Of a stretch of 64,000 bases of DNA, positions 18,111 to 27,762 are shown piece after piece. Made by a program: the position numbers and the translations under genes. Location: NCBI GenBank assembly GCA_000771265.1, contig JDUB01000010.1, forward strand, positions 62,001 to 126,000, written 5' to 3'. The stretch's first letter is position 1; every line of letters begins with the position of its first letter. The notes beneath the pieces are model-generated. The model saw only the letters and a program-made list of their open reading frames with translations, searched no databases and was not told the origin of the DNA. The DNA comes from Bifidobacterium thermophilum DSM 20210. GTDB lineage: Bacteria > Actinomycetota > Actinomycetes > Actinomycetales > Bifidobacteriaceae.

Positions 18111-18732
18111 GGCGCGATCCCCACCCTCCGTGCCGGTAGGCACCCGGATGCTTGGGAGCGACGATTGCGCCGCCGCTGGATTTCGCTCCCGGATAGGTGA
18201 CCGACGGAACTGGTTGTTCTGCGTGGCGTTGGGCCGTATTACGCTGCCAATGGTAGTTCCCGGTTACCACACCCCAAATCAGCAGGTCTTGGTCGGGGGA
18301 GGGGATGAAATCCGGATACGCGGGATTTTCCGGGTGCAACACCGGGGTATGCCCGTGCATGACCAGCCGCTTTACGGTCAGCTCATCATCGAGGACGGCG
18401 ACGACCACATCGCCGTCCTGCGGATCGAGCGCACGGTCAACCACCAGCAAGTCGCCGTCCCAGATACCCGCGTTTTGCATGGAATCGCCTGCCACGGTCA
18501 CGATGAACGTGGTGTCCGGGTGCATGATGATATGTTCGTCAAGACTGAAGTCGCCATCGAAATAATCCTGCGCGACCGAGGGAAAGCCGGCGTGTACTGC
18601 CTCAAGTGCCTGCGGCACCGGTACGGGGGATTCCGATGCCGGGTGAATCGAGGAAATGACATCTGACAGCCGGGCCATGCCGGTGTCAACGCCGGTGATG
18701 CCCGGCTGGCGTGTTCTGATGCTGACGACCAT
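18103..18732 (-). CDS. umuD: UmuD-like S24 self-cleaving protein
   Basis: This 209-residue S24/LexA-like protease is the UmuD partner of UmuC. The serine of the Ser-Lys dyad lies in VTVAGDSMQNAGIWDGDLLVVD and the lysine in LDDELTVKRLVM. An Ala-Gly cleavage site, EAVHAGFPSVAQDY, precedes the domain as in UmuD. The tail after the protease fold is about 50 residues longer than E. coli UmuD and rich in Pro/Gly/His. The ATG at 18732 has AATGGAGG 6-7 nt upstream and lies just past a perfect SOS box. Confidence 0.92.
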   Translation of the reverse strand: MVVSIRTRQPGITGVDTGMARLSDVISSIHPASESPVPVPQALEAVHAGFPSVAQDYFDGDFSLDEHIIMHPDTTFIVTVAGDSMQNAGIWDGDLLVVDRALDPQDGDVVVAVLDDELTVKRLVMHGHTPVLHPENPAYPDFIPSPDQDLLIWGVVTGNYHWQRNTAQRHAEQPVPSVTYPGAKSSGGAIVAPKHPGAYRHGGWGSRHA

Positions 18733-18743
18733 CACATACCTCC

Positions 18744-18763
18744 ATTCGAACATATGTTCGAAT
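18744..18763. promoter_or_regulatory. LexA (SOS) box of umuDC
   Basis: The 14-bp core CGAACATATGTTCG (18747-18760) is a perfect palindrome fitting the Gram-positive LexA consensus CGAACRNRYGTTCG, and the symmetry extends to 20 bp. It lies 12 bp upstream of the umuD ATG, where bound LexA would block transcription. Confidence 0.93.
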
Positions 18764-18844
18764 TCAGTATGTCGGATAGCCACGACAAACAGCGGCGGGT
18801 GCCGCAGAACCAACCGCGACACCCGCCGAAATGCGAATGTGCTG

Positions 18845-18871
18845 ACCGAATGCACCGAATGCACCGAATGC
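18845..18871. repeat. Triple 9-bp tandem repeat
   Basis: ACCGAATGC occurs three times head to tail and a partial fourth follows. It lies between the histidine kinase stop and the umuD promoter and is not in a recognised gene. Confidence 0.8.
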
Positions 18872-18897
18872 ACCGCGCCGGCCTATAGCCAGCGCCC

Positions 18898-20028
18898 TTA
18901 TGCGTCCCCACTACGCGCGGACTTGGCAACATCCGCCTGGATATGATGCTTGGGCAGTGTGATTTCGAAATCCGCACCGCGCGGGTCGTCCACGACACGC
19001 ACCGTGCCGCCGTGCAGCTGAGCGGCCCACCGCGCGATGGACAGCCCGAGTCCGGTGCCGCCCGATTCGGTGCCGGGGCCGGTTTTGCCTTTGACGAAAC
19101 GCCGGAAGATATCGCTTCTGGCCTCAACCGGAATCTGCGAACCGAAATTGACCACATTGGTCACAATAGTGTCGTTGGTTTTGTTCTCGTGCGTTTCAAT
19201 CAACACCGCCGTGTCGTCGGGGGAGTGCTTGAGCGCGTTGCCGATGACATTCGTGAACAGTTGGCGCAGCCGGTCCTGGTCGCCTTCCATCGTCAGATCA
19301 TCAGGCACATGCATGTCGATGGTGTGGGCATGGCCGGAATCCGCGATTTCCAAAGGCTCGATGGTCTCGTCGATGAAATCGGCGAAATTGAACCGCTCGA
19401 TTTGCAAGCTCGCCGCGCCCGCCTCCATACGGGACAGATCGAGCAGAAACGCGATCAGATCGCTCAATCGATGCGTTTGGTTGAGAATGCTCTCCATATT
19501 CGCCGGGGTCGGTTCGACCACGCCGTCGGCGAGATTCTCAAGCATCGCCTGCAGCGCCGAAACCGGTGTGCGCAGCTCATGGCTGACGTTCGCAATCAAA
19601 TCGTTGCGCATCTGGTCGGCGTGTTGAAGCTCCTCGGCCATTTCGTTGAACGATCTGGCCAGCATGCCGATCTCATCGTTGCTGTCCGTGCCGGTCTGCA
19701 CGCGCACGGTGTAGTCGCCTTCCGCCATGGCTTCCGCGGCGTCTCGCATCTGCCGCAGAGGCGTTGTCAGCCCGCGTGAGAAGAAATAGGTGATGCCCAA
19801 GGCCACGGCGAGCGTAATCGGCATGGCAACCCATCCGGTCAGGCCGACTTTGAGCAGGAACCATGCCATCACGAACGCGATGGCGGTGGAAATGACAATC
19901 AGGACGGACAATTCGAACTTTAGCGATGAGAAGAAGCCGATAGGCCGTCCACTATCCAACAGCCGGTTCGCCCGCGGCCGTTTTTTCGAAGATTGATTGG
20001 GCCGGGGCGAATCTGACTGGTGAGTCAT
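18898..20028 (-). CDS. HAMP-domain sensor histidine kinase
   Basis: The 376-residue membrane kinase has two closely spaced helices (about 34-55 and 60-88) with almost no extracellular loop, so it probably senses a membrane or cytoplasmic signal. A HAMP domain follows (about 90-140). The HisKA helix has the phospho-acceptor in DLIANVSHELRTPVSALQAM (about 148), and the ATPase domain has FTNVIGNALKHSP and GGTGLGLSIARW. Its start codon overlaps the response-regulator stop (TGATG), so the pair is one transcriptional and translational unit downstream of glgB. Confidence 0.93.
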   Translation of the reverse strand: MTHQSDSPRPNQSSKKRPRANRLLDSGRPIGFFSSLKFELSVLIVISTAIAFVMAWFLLKVGLTGWVAMPITLAVALGITYFFSRGLTTPLRQMRDAAEAMAEGDYTVRVQTGTDSNDEIGMLARSFNEMAEELQHADQMRNDLIANVSHELRTPVSALQAMLENLADGVVEPTPANMESILNQTHRLSDLIAFLLDLSRMEAGAASLQIERFNFADFIDETIEPLEIADSGHAHTIDMHVPDDLTMEGDQDRLRQLFTNVIGNALKHSPDDTAVLIETHENKTNDTIVTNVVNFGSQIPVEARSDIFRRFVKGKTGPGTESGGTGLGLSIARWAAQLHGGTVRVVDDPRGADFEITLPKHHIQADVAKSARSGDA

Positions 20029-20783
20029 CAGCGGGTCTCGCTTTCGGCGTCGTCTTCATTGGGCTCCGGCGGTTCGAAGGCGTACCCGACACCGTGCGCC
20101 GTGCGGATCATTTCCGAGCCGAGCTTATGGCGCAGGGCCTTGACGTGGGAATCCACGGTACGGGTGCCTGAAGCATCCGGCCAATCCCAGACTTCTTCAA
20201 GCAGTTTCTCGCGCTTGAACACGGTTTTCGGCTTGCGTGCGAGTGTTGCAAGCAGGTCGAATTCTGTGGGCGTCAGGTGCACCTGTTCGCCGTTGAGCGT
20301 GACGATGCGCTGCCGCGGGTCGATGACCAGCGACCCGAAGTCGAGGATCTTCTCGTTCTCCAGGTTCTTGGCGATGATGGTGGCGCGCTCCACGCGGCGC
20401 AACAGAGCCTCGCAGCGAGCGATGAGTTCGCGCGGCGAGAACGGCTTGGTCATGTAATCGTCGGCGCCCGCTCCGAGCCCCATGACCTTATCCGATTCGG
20501 CATCGCGGGCGGTAAGCATCAACACCGGGACAGGACGTTCGGCGACGATGCGTTTCGTCGCTTCGATGCCATCCATAACGGGCAGCATGATGTCCATGAT
20601 GACTAGATCAGGCTTGAGCTGCTTTGCCGCCCGGACGGCGGACGCGCCGTCTCCTGCGACGCGTGCCGTCCATCCGTTCGCGGTGATGCGCTGCGCTATG
20701 GCAGTGGCGAGATCGGGTTCATCCTCGACGACCAGAATCGTGCGCGATTTCTTGGGGTTCTGGCGTGCGGAAGTGTTGAGCAT
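20028..20783 (-). CDS. OmpR/PhoB-family response regulator
   Basis: The 251-residue regulator has a receiver domain with acidic pocket VEDEPDL, phospho-acceptor Asp in DLVIMDIMLPVMDG, the conserved Thr in VLMLTAR and Lys in YMTKPFSPREL, then a winged-helix output domain (about 150-235, LTPTEFDLLATLARKP and RTVDSHVKALRHKLG). The start at ATG 20783 is preferred to upstream in-frame starts because an AAAGGCGG sequence precedes it and the receiver begins soon after. It lies 13 bp after glgB and is coupled to the kinase gene, suggesting glgB-RR-HK co-transcription. The target genes are unknown. Confidence 0.93.
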   Translation of the reverse strand: MLNTSARQNPKKSRTILVVEDEPDLATAIAQRITANGWTARVAGDGASAVRAAKQLKPDLVIMDIMLPVMDGIEATKRIVAERPVPVLMLTARDAESDKVMGLGAGADDYMTKPFSPRELIARCEALLRRVERATIIAKNLENEKILDFGSLVIDPRQRIVTLNGEQVHLTPTEFDLLATLARKPKTVFKREKLLEEVWDWPDASGTRTVDSHVKALRHKLGSEMIRTAHGVGYAFEPPEPNEDDAESETR

Positions 20784-20796
20784 ATGGGACCGCCTT

Positions 20797-23025
20797 TCAG
20801 TTCTCTGGTTCCAAGAATACCGCTCCCAACGCCGGAATGGTGAGTTTCGCCGACCAATCGCGGGAATGATAGGCTCCTGCGTCGGCCTCGAATTCGCCGT
20901 TGTGGATGCCGGAACCGCCGTACTGCTCGTCATCGGTGGTCAGGATTTCGCGCCAGCGACCGCCGCTCGTCAGCGGCACCTGGTAGTCCTCCCACGCTTC
21001 GCCAGAGAAGTTGACAACGACGACGAGCTGTTCGCCCTTGTCGCCGATCCTCACGAAGCTCAGCGTGTTGTGATCGGCGTCATCGCTGGTCAGCCACTGG
21101 AAGCCGGCGGGATCGAAGTCCTGGCTCCATAGCGCCGGATGCGCCTTGTACATGGCGTTCAAATCGGCGACCAGATGCTGGATTTGGCGATGTTCCTTCC
21201 AGTTGAGCGCATCCCAGTCGACCGATCCGTTGTGGTCCCATTCGCCGTATTGGGCGATTTCGTTGCCCATGAACGACAGCTTCTTGCCCGGGTGGGCCCA
21301 CTGATAGGCGAACAGTGCCCGCACGCCGGCGTATCGCTGCCAGTCGTCGCCCGGCATCTTGCCGAACAGCGACCCCTTGCCGTACACGACCTCGTCATGG
21401 CTGATCGGCAGGACATAATGCTCCGAATAGGCGTAGACCATTGAGAACGTGATCTCGTTGTGATGCCACTTGCGGTTGATGGGCTGCTCGTGCAGATATT
21501 GCAGCGTGTCGTGCATCCAGCCCATATTCCACTTGAGGCCGAATCCGATGCCGCCTTGGTCCGTCGGGGCGGTGATGCCCGGATACGCGGTGGACTCCTC
21601 GGCGATCATCATGATGCCAGGGTTGTTCTTGTACGCCGTGGCATTGGCTTCCTTGAGGAAGTCGATGGCTTCGAGGTTCTCGCGCCCGCCGTAGATATTG
21701 GGATGCCACTGGCCGGGCTTGCGGCTGTAGTCGAGGTAGAGCATCGAGGAGACCGCGTCGACACGTAGCGCGTCGATATGGTACTCATCCAGCCAGAAGC
21801 AGGCGTTGGCGACGAGGAAGTTGCGCACCTCGTTGCGGCCGAAGTTGAAGATGTACGTGCCCCAGTCCGGGTGTTCGCCGCGGGTGGGATCTGGATCCTC
21901 ATACAGCGGTGTGCCATCGAAGCGACCGAGAGCGAAGGCGTCCTTGGGGAAGTGCGCCGGAACCCAATCCATGATGACGCCGATACCGGCCTCATGGAAT
22001 TTCTCGACCAAATACTTGAAATCGTCCGGCCCGCCGAGACGGGAATCGATGGCGTAGTATCCGGTCACCTGATAGCCCCACGATCCGGCGAACGGGTGCT
22101 CGGCAAGCGGCATGAACTCAACGTGAGTGAAGCCTTCCTTGGCGACATAGTCGACGAGCTGGTCGGCGAGTTCGCGGTAGTTCTTGATGCCTTTCTTCCA
22201 GCTGCCGGCGTGAACTTCGTAGATACTGACTGGGCCGTCATGCGGATTGGTGCGTTTGCGGTGGTCCATCCACGTCTTGTCGTCCCAGGCGAATTGCGAA
22301 TCGACCACAATGGAGCCCGTGGCCGGCGGAACCTCATGGGAGCGCTCCATTGGGTCAGCCTTCATAACCCACTCGTTGTTCGCGTTGAGGATTTGATACT
22401 TATAGACTTCACCGGCCTGCACACCCGGGATGAACAGTTCCCAGATGCCGGAGGAACCCAGTTCGCGCATGGCGTGCTTGCGACCGTCCCAGCCGTTGAA
22501 GTTGCCGACGACGCGCACGGCGTGGGCGTTCGGTGCCCACACGCTGAACGCGGTGCCGACCAGCTGTTCGCCACTGGTGCCGTCGTTGGAACCCATCGGG
22601 TCGTCATAACGCATGACGCGCGCACCGAGCGCTTCCCACAGCCGCTCATGCCTTCCTTCGCCGAACAGGTACATGTCAAGGTCGCCCACAGTCGGCAGAT
22701 ACCGGTATGGGTCGTCCTCAACGAGGGTCTCGCCGTTCTCATAGGTGGTGGCCACACGGTAGTCCGGCACACCCCAGCCGTCATGCGTTTCGATTGCAGG
22801 GACGGTCGCGCGGAAGATGCCGTTGTGCTCATGCTCGGCGACATGACGGACCCGCTTGCCGCCCTCCTCGGTGATGATGTCGACGCTGGATGCCAGCGGA
22901 CGCAGGACCCGCACGGTCACGGTGCGCTCGTCATCCTGTGCGAAATGCCCGCCAAGCACCTCATGGGGGTTGTAATAGCTTGCGTTGCTGACGGCGTCCA
23001 ATGTTCCTTGATCTACAGTAAACAT
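20797..23025 (-). CDS. glgB: 1,4-alpha-glucan (glycogen) branching enzyme
   Basis: GlgB cuts alpha-1,4 glucan chains and re-attaches them as alpha-1,6 branches. The 742-residue protein has an N-terminal beta-sandwich module, a CBM48 domain (about 110-240, [22 protein letters not shown]) and a GH13 barrel. The barrel carries [21 protein letters not shown], the catalytic Asp in [12 protein letters not shown], the acid/base Glu in [11 protein letters not shown] and [20 protein letters not shown] site precedes the ATG. It is the first gene of a likely three-gene unit with a two-component system. With glgX at 48821-50962 it forms part of glycogen turnover. Confidence 0.97.
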   Translation of the reverse strand: MFTVDQGTLDAVSNASYYNPHEVLGGHFAQDDERTVTVRVLRPLASSVDIITEEGGKRVRHVAEHEHNGIFRATVPAIETHDGWGVPDYRVATTYENGETLVEDDPYRYLPTVGDLDMYLFGEGRHERLWEALGARVMRYDDPMGSNDGTSGEQLVGTAFSVWAPNAHAVRVVGNFNGWDGRKHAMRELGSSGIWELFIPGVQAGEVYKYQILNANNEWVMKADPMERSHEVPPATGSIVVDSQFAWDDKTWMDHRKRTNPHDGPVSIYEVHAGSWKKGIKNYRELADQLVDYVAKEGFTHVEFMPLAEHPFAGSWGYQVTGYYAIDSRLGGPDDFKYLVEKFHEAGIGVIMDWVPAHFPKDAFALGRFDGTPLYEDPDPTRGEHPDWGTYIFNFGRNEVRNFLVANACFWLDEYHIDALRVDAVSSMLYLDYSRKPGQWHPNIYGGRENLEAIDFLKEANATAYKNNPGIMMIAEESTAYPGITAPTDQGGIGFGLKWNMGWMHDTLQYLHEQPINRKWHHNEITFSMVYAYSEHYVLPISHDEVVYGKGSLFGKMPGDDWQRYAGVRALFAYQWAHPGKKLSFMGNEIAQYGEWDHNGSVDWDALNWKEHRQIQHLVADLNAMYKAHPALWSQDFDPAGFQWLTSDDADHNTLSFVRIGDKGEQLVVVVNFSGEAWEDYQVPLTSGGRWREILTTDDEQYGGSGIHNGEFEADAGAYHSRDWSAKLTIPALGAVFLEPEN

Positions 23026-23256
23026 GATGACATCTCCATTGATTCTCTCGTGTTCGTAGTGGTCATATTACGAGACTACCCGCAATTTGCGCAAAAGTCC
23101 CGCCGTGTCGTGTGTTTCTTCTCACATTTTTTCGCTGCCGATGGAATACGGGGTCGTGCTCGAGGAGGTGTCGTGATTCCATAATTATCTAAGTCTCGGC
23201 CCCTTGGCATAATATGTAAGGTTACGGTCTTTGACTACGTCGTTCACGGAGGGTTC

Positions 23257-23859
23257 ATGGGTTACAAAGTCGGCGATATGGTCGTGTATCCGCGTCATGG
23301 TGCGGCACGGGTCGATGCGATTACCGAGCGCACGGTGAAAGGCGTTACACGGCAGTACCTGCAGCTGTCTGTCCTGTCCTCCGACGGTCTGGTCATCAAT
23401 GTCCCCGTGGAAAACGCGGAGAAGGTCGGGGTTCGCGATATCGTCGATGCCGATGCCGTGTCGAAGGTGTTCGGCATCCTGCGCACGCCGATCGTCGAGA
23501 AGGAAATGAACTGGTCCCGCCGTTACAAACTCAATGTCGAGAAGATTTCGACAGGCGACGTGAATCAAATCGCCGAGGTCGTGCGCGACCTGTCCCAGCG
23601 CAATGTCGATGAGCACGGCCTGTCTGCCGGCGAAAAGCGCATGCTGACACGCGCGCGGAGCATCCTCACGTCCGAAATTTCGTTGTCCGAAGACATTTCC
23701 GAAGAGGAGGCGCAGCGACTGCTTGACGTCAACCTCGGCTACGCCGACCCGTTGCCGGGCGATGACAAGCATCACACCGAAGCTCCCGAGGAGCCGGCAT
23801 CGCAGACGCTTGCTCGTCTTGAAGCGGAAAAGAAGAAGTCCAAGAGCAAGAAGAAGTGA
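23257..23859 (+). CDS. carD: CarD-family RNA polymerase-binding regulator
   Basis: CarD binds the beta subunit of RNA polymerase and stabilises open complexes at housekeeping promoters. The N-terminal Tudor-like RNAP-interaction domain is clear (MGYKVGDMVVYPRHGAARV), followed by the helical DNA-binding domain with the conserved tryptophan in EMNWSRRYKLNVEK. At 200 residues it is about 40 longer than mycobacterial CarD, because of an acidic then Lys-rich C-terminal tail. GGAGG lies 5 nt before the ATG. The stop overlaps the GTG start of ispF (GTGA), an arrangement often seen for carD-ispDF genes. Confidence 0.95.
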   Translation: MGYKVGDMVVYPRHGAARVDAITERTVKGVTRQYLQLSVLSSDGLVINVPVENAEKVGVRDIVDADAVSKVFGILRTPIVEKEMNWSRRYKLNVEKISTGDVNQIAEVVRDLSQRNVDEHGLSAGEKRMLTRARSILTSEISLSEDISEEEAQRLLDVNLGYADPLPGDDKHHTEAPEEPASQTLARLEAEKKKSKSKKK

Positions 23860-24440
23860 CCTTGGCTTCGGTGCCGTACGGGGATTCATCCGTGCCGATT
23901 CCTCAAGAACACCAGAACCGACGGGCTTCTGGAGTCCCGGTTCCGCAAATCCCGCTTGTGGGAATGGGGTTTGACGCCCATCGTTTCGCCAAGGACGCCC
24001 GTCCGCTGTGGCTTGCGTGCCTGAAGTGGGAAGGCATCGGGATTGAGGGGGATTCCGACGGGGATGTCGCTGCGCATGCCCTCATCGACGCACTGTTATC
24101 AGCGGCGGGATTGGGTGATATCGGCACGCTGTTCGGCGTTGGTGCTGACAGCGCAGGAGCCGGAGCCCATGGAACCGATATGCTCCGCACAACCTGCGAC
24201 ACTCTGCGTGAGCACGGGTTCAAACCGTTGAACGCCAGTGTCGTGGTTATCGGCAACAGGCCGAAAATGAGTGCAAATCGCGAACAGGCGCAGCGGGCGA
24301 TGTCCCAGGCCGCAGGATGCCCGGTATCCATCACCGCAACCACCACCGACGGTATGGGATTCACCGGGGCGGGGGAAGGCCTCGCAGCGATGGCGACTGC
24401 GCTGGTCGTCAAATGCGATAATCCAGGCTCGATAGTCTAG
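23856..24440 (+). CDS. ispF: 2-C-methyl-D-erythritol 2,4-cyclodiphosphate synthase
   Basis: IspF closes the cyclodiphosphate ring in the MEP isoprenoid pathway. After an extra 35 or so N-terminal residues the core begins with GMGFDAHRF (Asp and His metal ligands). GDSDGDVAAHALIDALLSAAGLGDIGTLF follows with the third ligand, and TATTTDGMGFTGAGEGLAAMA sits near the end. The GTG start at 23856 shares bases with the carD stop. The core alone is about 158 residues, the normal IspF size, so translation might instead begin further downstream. Confidence 0.93.
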   Translation: MTLASVPYGDSSVPIPQEHQNRRASGVPVPQIPLVGMGFDAHRFAKDARPLWLACLKWEGIGIEGDSDGDVAAHALIDALLSAAGLGDIGTLFGVGADSAGAGAHGTDMLRTTCDTLREHGFKPLNASVVVIGNRPKMSANREQAQRAMSQAAGCPVSITATTTDGMGFTGAGEGLAAMATALVVKCDNPGSIV

Positions 24441-24476
24441 GCACGACAGTCCGGTCTATTCGAGCATTATTGTGTC

Positions 24477-25319
24477 TTACGCGTTGGTGGTTTTCACGGC
24501 GGAGACGGCACGCGCAATAACCCAGAACAGGGTGGACAGCGTCACGATGATGAAGCTTGGCGGCGCCGGGAACATCGCTGAGAGCACCAACCCGCCCCAG
24601 ATGGAAACCAAGCACAGTACGCTCGCCGTGCACATGGCTTTCAGCGGGGATGCGGCGATGATATTCGCGGTTGCAGCCGGGGTGACAACGAGCGCGAAGA
24701 TCAGTAAGGTTCCCACTGCGGGCACCGCAATGGTGATGACTCCCGCCATAATCGCCATGAACAGCACATTCATCAGCCCGATCGGCACACCTTTGGCCTG
24801 AGCCACCTGCTCATCCAATGAACTGAACAGCAGTGGACGGTAGATGACGGCGAGTGCGATGACGAGTACGATGTCGAAAATCGCGAACCCGATTACCTGA
24901 TCGTCTGTGATTGTCAGAATCGAGCCGAACAAAATGGATTGCATCTGTTGCGATGCCGAACTTGACAGCCGTGCGAAGAACAGGCCGAGACCGGTGGCGA
25001 AGGCTAGCACGGTTCCTGTGGCGATTTCGCGTTGCGAGGCTCTTTTGCCCAGCGCTCCAATGACGAGCGCGCCTGCGAGCGCGAAGATCCCGAGGCCCAA
25101 GGATACCGGCAATCCGAGAAGCACCGCGCCGGTCGCCCCGGGCAAACCGATGTGCGCCAAGGCGTGGGCGGCGAATGTGGAATGCCGTGCGATGGTGAAA
25201 TATCCCATGGCACCGGCGGCCACTGCGATGCACAGTCCGGCGAGGAACGCGTTGTGCATGAATGGCATGCCGAGGGTCTGCGCCCACTGGGGATCGAAGG
25301 AGAAATCGATATCGCTCAT
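24477..25319 (-). CDS. Metal ABC transporter permease (ZnuB/MntB type)
   Basis: The 280-residue protein has eight or so hydrophobic helices with ABC-3 family features (FTIARHSTFAAHALAHIGLPGATGAVLLG, ALVVTPAATANIIA). It forms the membrane channel for zinc or manganese import with the ATPase encoded 7 bp upstream and a binding protein further upstream. The ATG at 25319 has GAAAGG about 11 nt upstream; the longer open frame to 25415 overlaps the ATPase gene. It is convergent with ispF, 36 bp apart. Confidence 0.9.
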   Translation of the reverse strand: MSDIDFSFDPQWAQTLGMPFMHNAFLAGLCIAVAAGAMGYFTIARHSTFAAHALAHIGLPGATGAVLLGLPVSLGLGIFALAGALVIGALGKRASQREIATGTVLAFATGLGLFFARLSSSASQQMQSILFGSILTITDDQVIGFAIFDIVLVIALAVIYRPLLFSSLDEQVAQAKGVPIGLMNVLFMAIMAGVITIAVPAVGTLLIFALVVTPAATANIIAASPLKAMCTASVLCLVSIWGGLVLSAMFPAPPSFIIVTLSTLFWVIARAVSAVKTTNA

Positions 25320-25326
25320 GTTAGGG

Positions 25327-26289
25327 TCATGACCTTTCTGCCGGTGCCGCTGCGGGCGCATCCGGCTGATGCTGGTGCGCATGATGGTGGAATTGCGCCA
25401 CTTCGACGGGTGCATGCGTATCCTGTTCGATGTCGTCTGGCTCGTCGGGGGACGGGGTGACGAACATATCGCCTTGCGGGGTGGTCACGACTTGGACGGT
25501 CGTGCCATACAAGTGGGTCAGCAGATTCGCGTCGAGTACGTCGTTCATCGCGGCGTAATGGGGATGCCCGTCGAGCAGGTACACGGCTCCGGTGAGGATC
25601 GGCAGCAACATGTTGAGGTCGTGGGCGACCACTTGGATGGTCATACCGAGCTCATGGTTGAGCCGCGCCAGCACGTGGACGGTTGCGCGTTGGCTGGCCA
25701 GATCGAGATTGGCGAGCGGCTCGTCGAGCATGAGCAGCTCGGGGTCGCTCACCAACGCCTGTGCGATGGCGACACGTTGCCGAAGCCCGCCGGACAGTTG
25801 CGATAAACGGTAGGACGCTTTGTCGGCCACGCCAACAAAGTCCATCGCTTTGTGGGCACGATTGCGTTGCGCCGCAGTGGTGATATGGAAGCCGAATCGT
25901 GTGCCCGTCAGGCCGAGCAGCACCGATTGCTCCGCGGTGAGATTGGAATCGATGTCCGATGTGTAACTTTGCGGCACATACCCGATGCGCTTATTGGACT
26001 TGCCCGCCGGTTCTCCAAGGACTTCCACATTGCCGTGCGACAACGGGAGCAGCCCGAGCTCGGCTTTCATCATGGTCGTCTTGCCGGCACCATTGGTTCC
26101 GACGATGGCGGTGACCGATCCGCGCGGGATTGAGAAGGTCCCGTTGCTCCAGATCACACGGTCGCCACGGCTGACCGCCGCTTGGTTGAACACGATGGCA
26201 GCCTCATGGACGGTGTTCTTTGCGGTGTTTCTTTCGCCGCTGGTATTCCGATCGCCGTCCTGAGCGGCTTGGGGCGCTGATCCTGTCAT
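25327..26289 (-). CDS. Metal ABC transporter ATP-binding protein
   Basis: The 320-residue ATPase of a Zn/Mn importer has Walker A GTNGAGKTT, signature LSGGLRQRVAIAQAL, Walker B LLMLDEPLANLD and the switch His in VVAHDLN. After the nucleotide-binding domain comes an acidic linker and a C-terminus ending in HHHAHQHQ, a likely metal-binding tail. The ATG at 26289 has GGGGAGG 5 nt upstream. A Fur-family box about 100 bp before the start suggests that this gene and the permease have their own metal-controlled promoter. Confidence 0.93.
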   Translation of the reverse strand: MTGSAPQAAQDGDRNTSGERNTAKNTVHEAAIVFNQAAVSRGDRVIWSNGTFSIPRGSVTAIVGTNGAGKTTMMKAELGLLPLSHGNVEVLGEPAGKSNKRIGYVPQSYTSDIDSNLTAEQSVLLGLTGTRFGFHITTAAQRNRAHKAMDFVGVADKASYRLSQLSGGLRQRVAIAQALVSDPELLMLDEPLANLDLASQRATVHVLARLNHELGMTIQVVAHDLNMLLPILTGAVYLLDGHPHYAAMNDVLDANLLTHLYGTTVQVVTTPQGDMFVTPSPDEPDDIEQDTHAPVEVAQFHHHAHQHQPDAPAAAPAERS

Positions 26290-26392
26290 GCTGACCTCCC
26301 CGTGGATTGTCGTTGGAATCGGGCGCATCCCGTTGTCTGTCTGAAATCAAGCCGTAGGGATGTCGTATGAAAACAAGTATGACAAATGATGC

Positions 26393-26407
26393 TGACAATC
26401 ATTCTCA
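26393..26407. promoter_or_regulatory. Fur/Zur-family operator (7-1-7 motif)
   Basis: TGAGAATGATTGTCA on the - strand fits the 7-1-7 Fur-family pattern TGANAATNATTNTCA at every fixed position. It lies between the binding-protein gene stop and the ATPase start, so it probably represses the ATPase-permease pair when metal is plentiful. Confidence 0.75.
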
Positions 26408-26485
26408 TTTAGTCGGGGGTGAAACCAACACCGCAACCAAGGTGACCAAAGCAATCACGCAACGGTATGGAGCTCAGTCGCCCCG

Positions 26486-27565
26486 TTACTGCGCCGATGA
26501 CGGGCTCGCGCTGCTCGACGGATCGCTGGCGGACTGGCTTGCAGAAGACGGGCTGGGGGAGGTATCCTGCGAGTTCCCGTCCGTCGAAGTGCCGTCGGAC
26601 GTATCGTTCGACGAGTCCTTCTCATCGGTTTGCGCGGCGGCGACCTGCTTGGTCATGGTTTCGACAAGCGAGGAAATCCAGCCGGTCAGCGTGTGCTGGT
26701 CGGAAGGCATCTGCTCGGTGATTTCAATGACGGGCACCTTGTTGGCCGTGGCCGTCTTCTTTAGTAGAGCCGCAGAATCGCTGGATTCCTGCGGATTGTC
26801 CACCAGCAGTTTTGCTTTGTCTGATTCCAGAAGCTCCTGGAACTCCTGCAAATCCGCCGGGGCCGCCTCTCCGCCTGACGTGACGGACTGCAGATAGCCT
26901 TGCGGTGTGACGTCCTTGAGCTTCATATCAGACATCAGATAATAGGCGACGGCTTCGGTGGCTGCATACGTGGTGTTCTTGTGCTTCTTGGCGAAGGCGG
27001 CCATGGCGTCCTCAAGGTCTGATTCCTCGCTTTGCCATGTCTTGAGCCGCTTATCGAAGGACTTCTTCTTGGACGGCAGGATTTTGGAGAAAGTGTCGGC
27101 CAATTCGGTCGCCATCGCCTTGCGTGCGTCTTTCGAGAACCACAGATGCGGGTTGTCGCCGGAAATCGCGCCGACGGTGGAGGCTGCGGAGACACTGACC
27201 GTGCCGTTGGCGATGCTCTTCGAAGCCCATGAGTCGTAGCCGGCTCCGTTGGTCACGACGACTTGGGCCTTTTGGATTTCGGCGATGTCCGAGGTCTTGG
27301 GCTCGAAATCGTGGGCATCGACGTTCGTGGAATGAAGAATCGTGGTGACCTTGACATCATCGCCGCCGATTTCCTGCGCGAGGGTGCCCCACTGATTGAC
27401 GGATGCCACCACAAGGATTGGACCCTTCGAGGCCGTAGCTGAGGGCGTCGTCGAGGAAGCTGGACGTGGGGTGGGCAAGCACCCGGCGAGGGGAAGGAGC
27501 AATGCGATGGCCGCCAGCGCCGCGAACCATGTTGCCAATCTGTTGCCAAGTCCCCGTGTGCTCAT
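26486..27565 (-). CDS. Zinc/manganese ABC transporter substrate-binding lipoprotein
   Basis: The 359-residue precursor has a lipoprotein signal peptide ending LLLPLAGC (Cys about 32). The mature part is a cluster A-I metal-binding protein (ZnuA/TroA type). [21 protein letters not shown] carries the first metal His and [18 protein letters not shown] the second. The usual acidic or His-rich loop seen in ZnuA is reduced, so zinc versus manganese cannot be decided. A Ser/Asp-rich tail ends the protein. The ATG at 27565 has AAAAGG upstream. It is the first gene of the importer set and is divergent from folD. Confidence 0.9.
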   Translation of the reverse strand: MSTRGLGNRLATWFAALAAIALLLPLAGCLPTPRPASSTTPSATASKGPILVVASVNQWGTLAQEIGGDDVKVTTILHSTNVDAHDFEPKTSDIAEIQKAQVVVTNGAGYDSWASKSIANGTVSVSAASTVGAISGDNPHLWFSKDARKAMATELADTFSKILPSKKKSFDKRLKTWQSEESDLEDAMAAFAKKHKNTTYAATEAVAYYLMSDMKLKDVTPQGYLQSVTSGGEAAPADLQEFQELLESDKAKLLVDNPQESSDSAALLKKTATANKVPVIEITEQMPSDQHTLTGWISSLVETMTKQVAAAQTDEKDSSNDTSDGTSTDGNSQDTSPSPSSASQSASDPSSSASPSSAQ

Positions 27566-27665
27566 GTTGCCACCTTTTCTCTGTCTGCTGTGCCCTGTTC
27601 GCTGAACGTCTCGGTCTGCTGAGCGCTCCGCATGCCGGAATGCGCGCATGTTCTCTCCCCACGAT

Positions 27666-27691
27666 AGCTTACGATACAGAAAACGTAAGCT
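27666..27691. promoter_or_regulatory. Inverted repeat between metal-binding lipoprotein gene and folD
   Basis: AGCTTACG (27666-27673) and CGTAAGCT (27684-27691) form a perfect inverted repeat with a 10-bp spacer in the divergent promoter region. It may be an operator; no regulator is assigned. Confidence 0.4.
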
Positions 27692-27762
27692 GCGCCGCTC
27701 CTGTCCGCTCCGGGGCGGCGCAGGCATGTTGTTGCGGTCGGGGCGGCGTCAGGAGGCACAGC

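Noticed and set aside
21778-23184. A 468-codon + strand open frame across glgB
   Set aside because: Antisense shadow of glgB; no recognisable domain.
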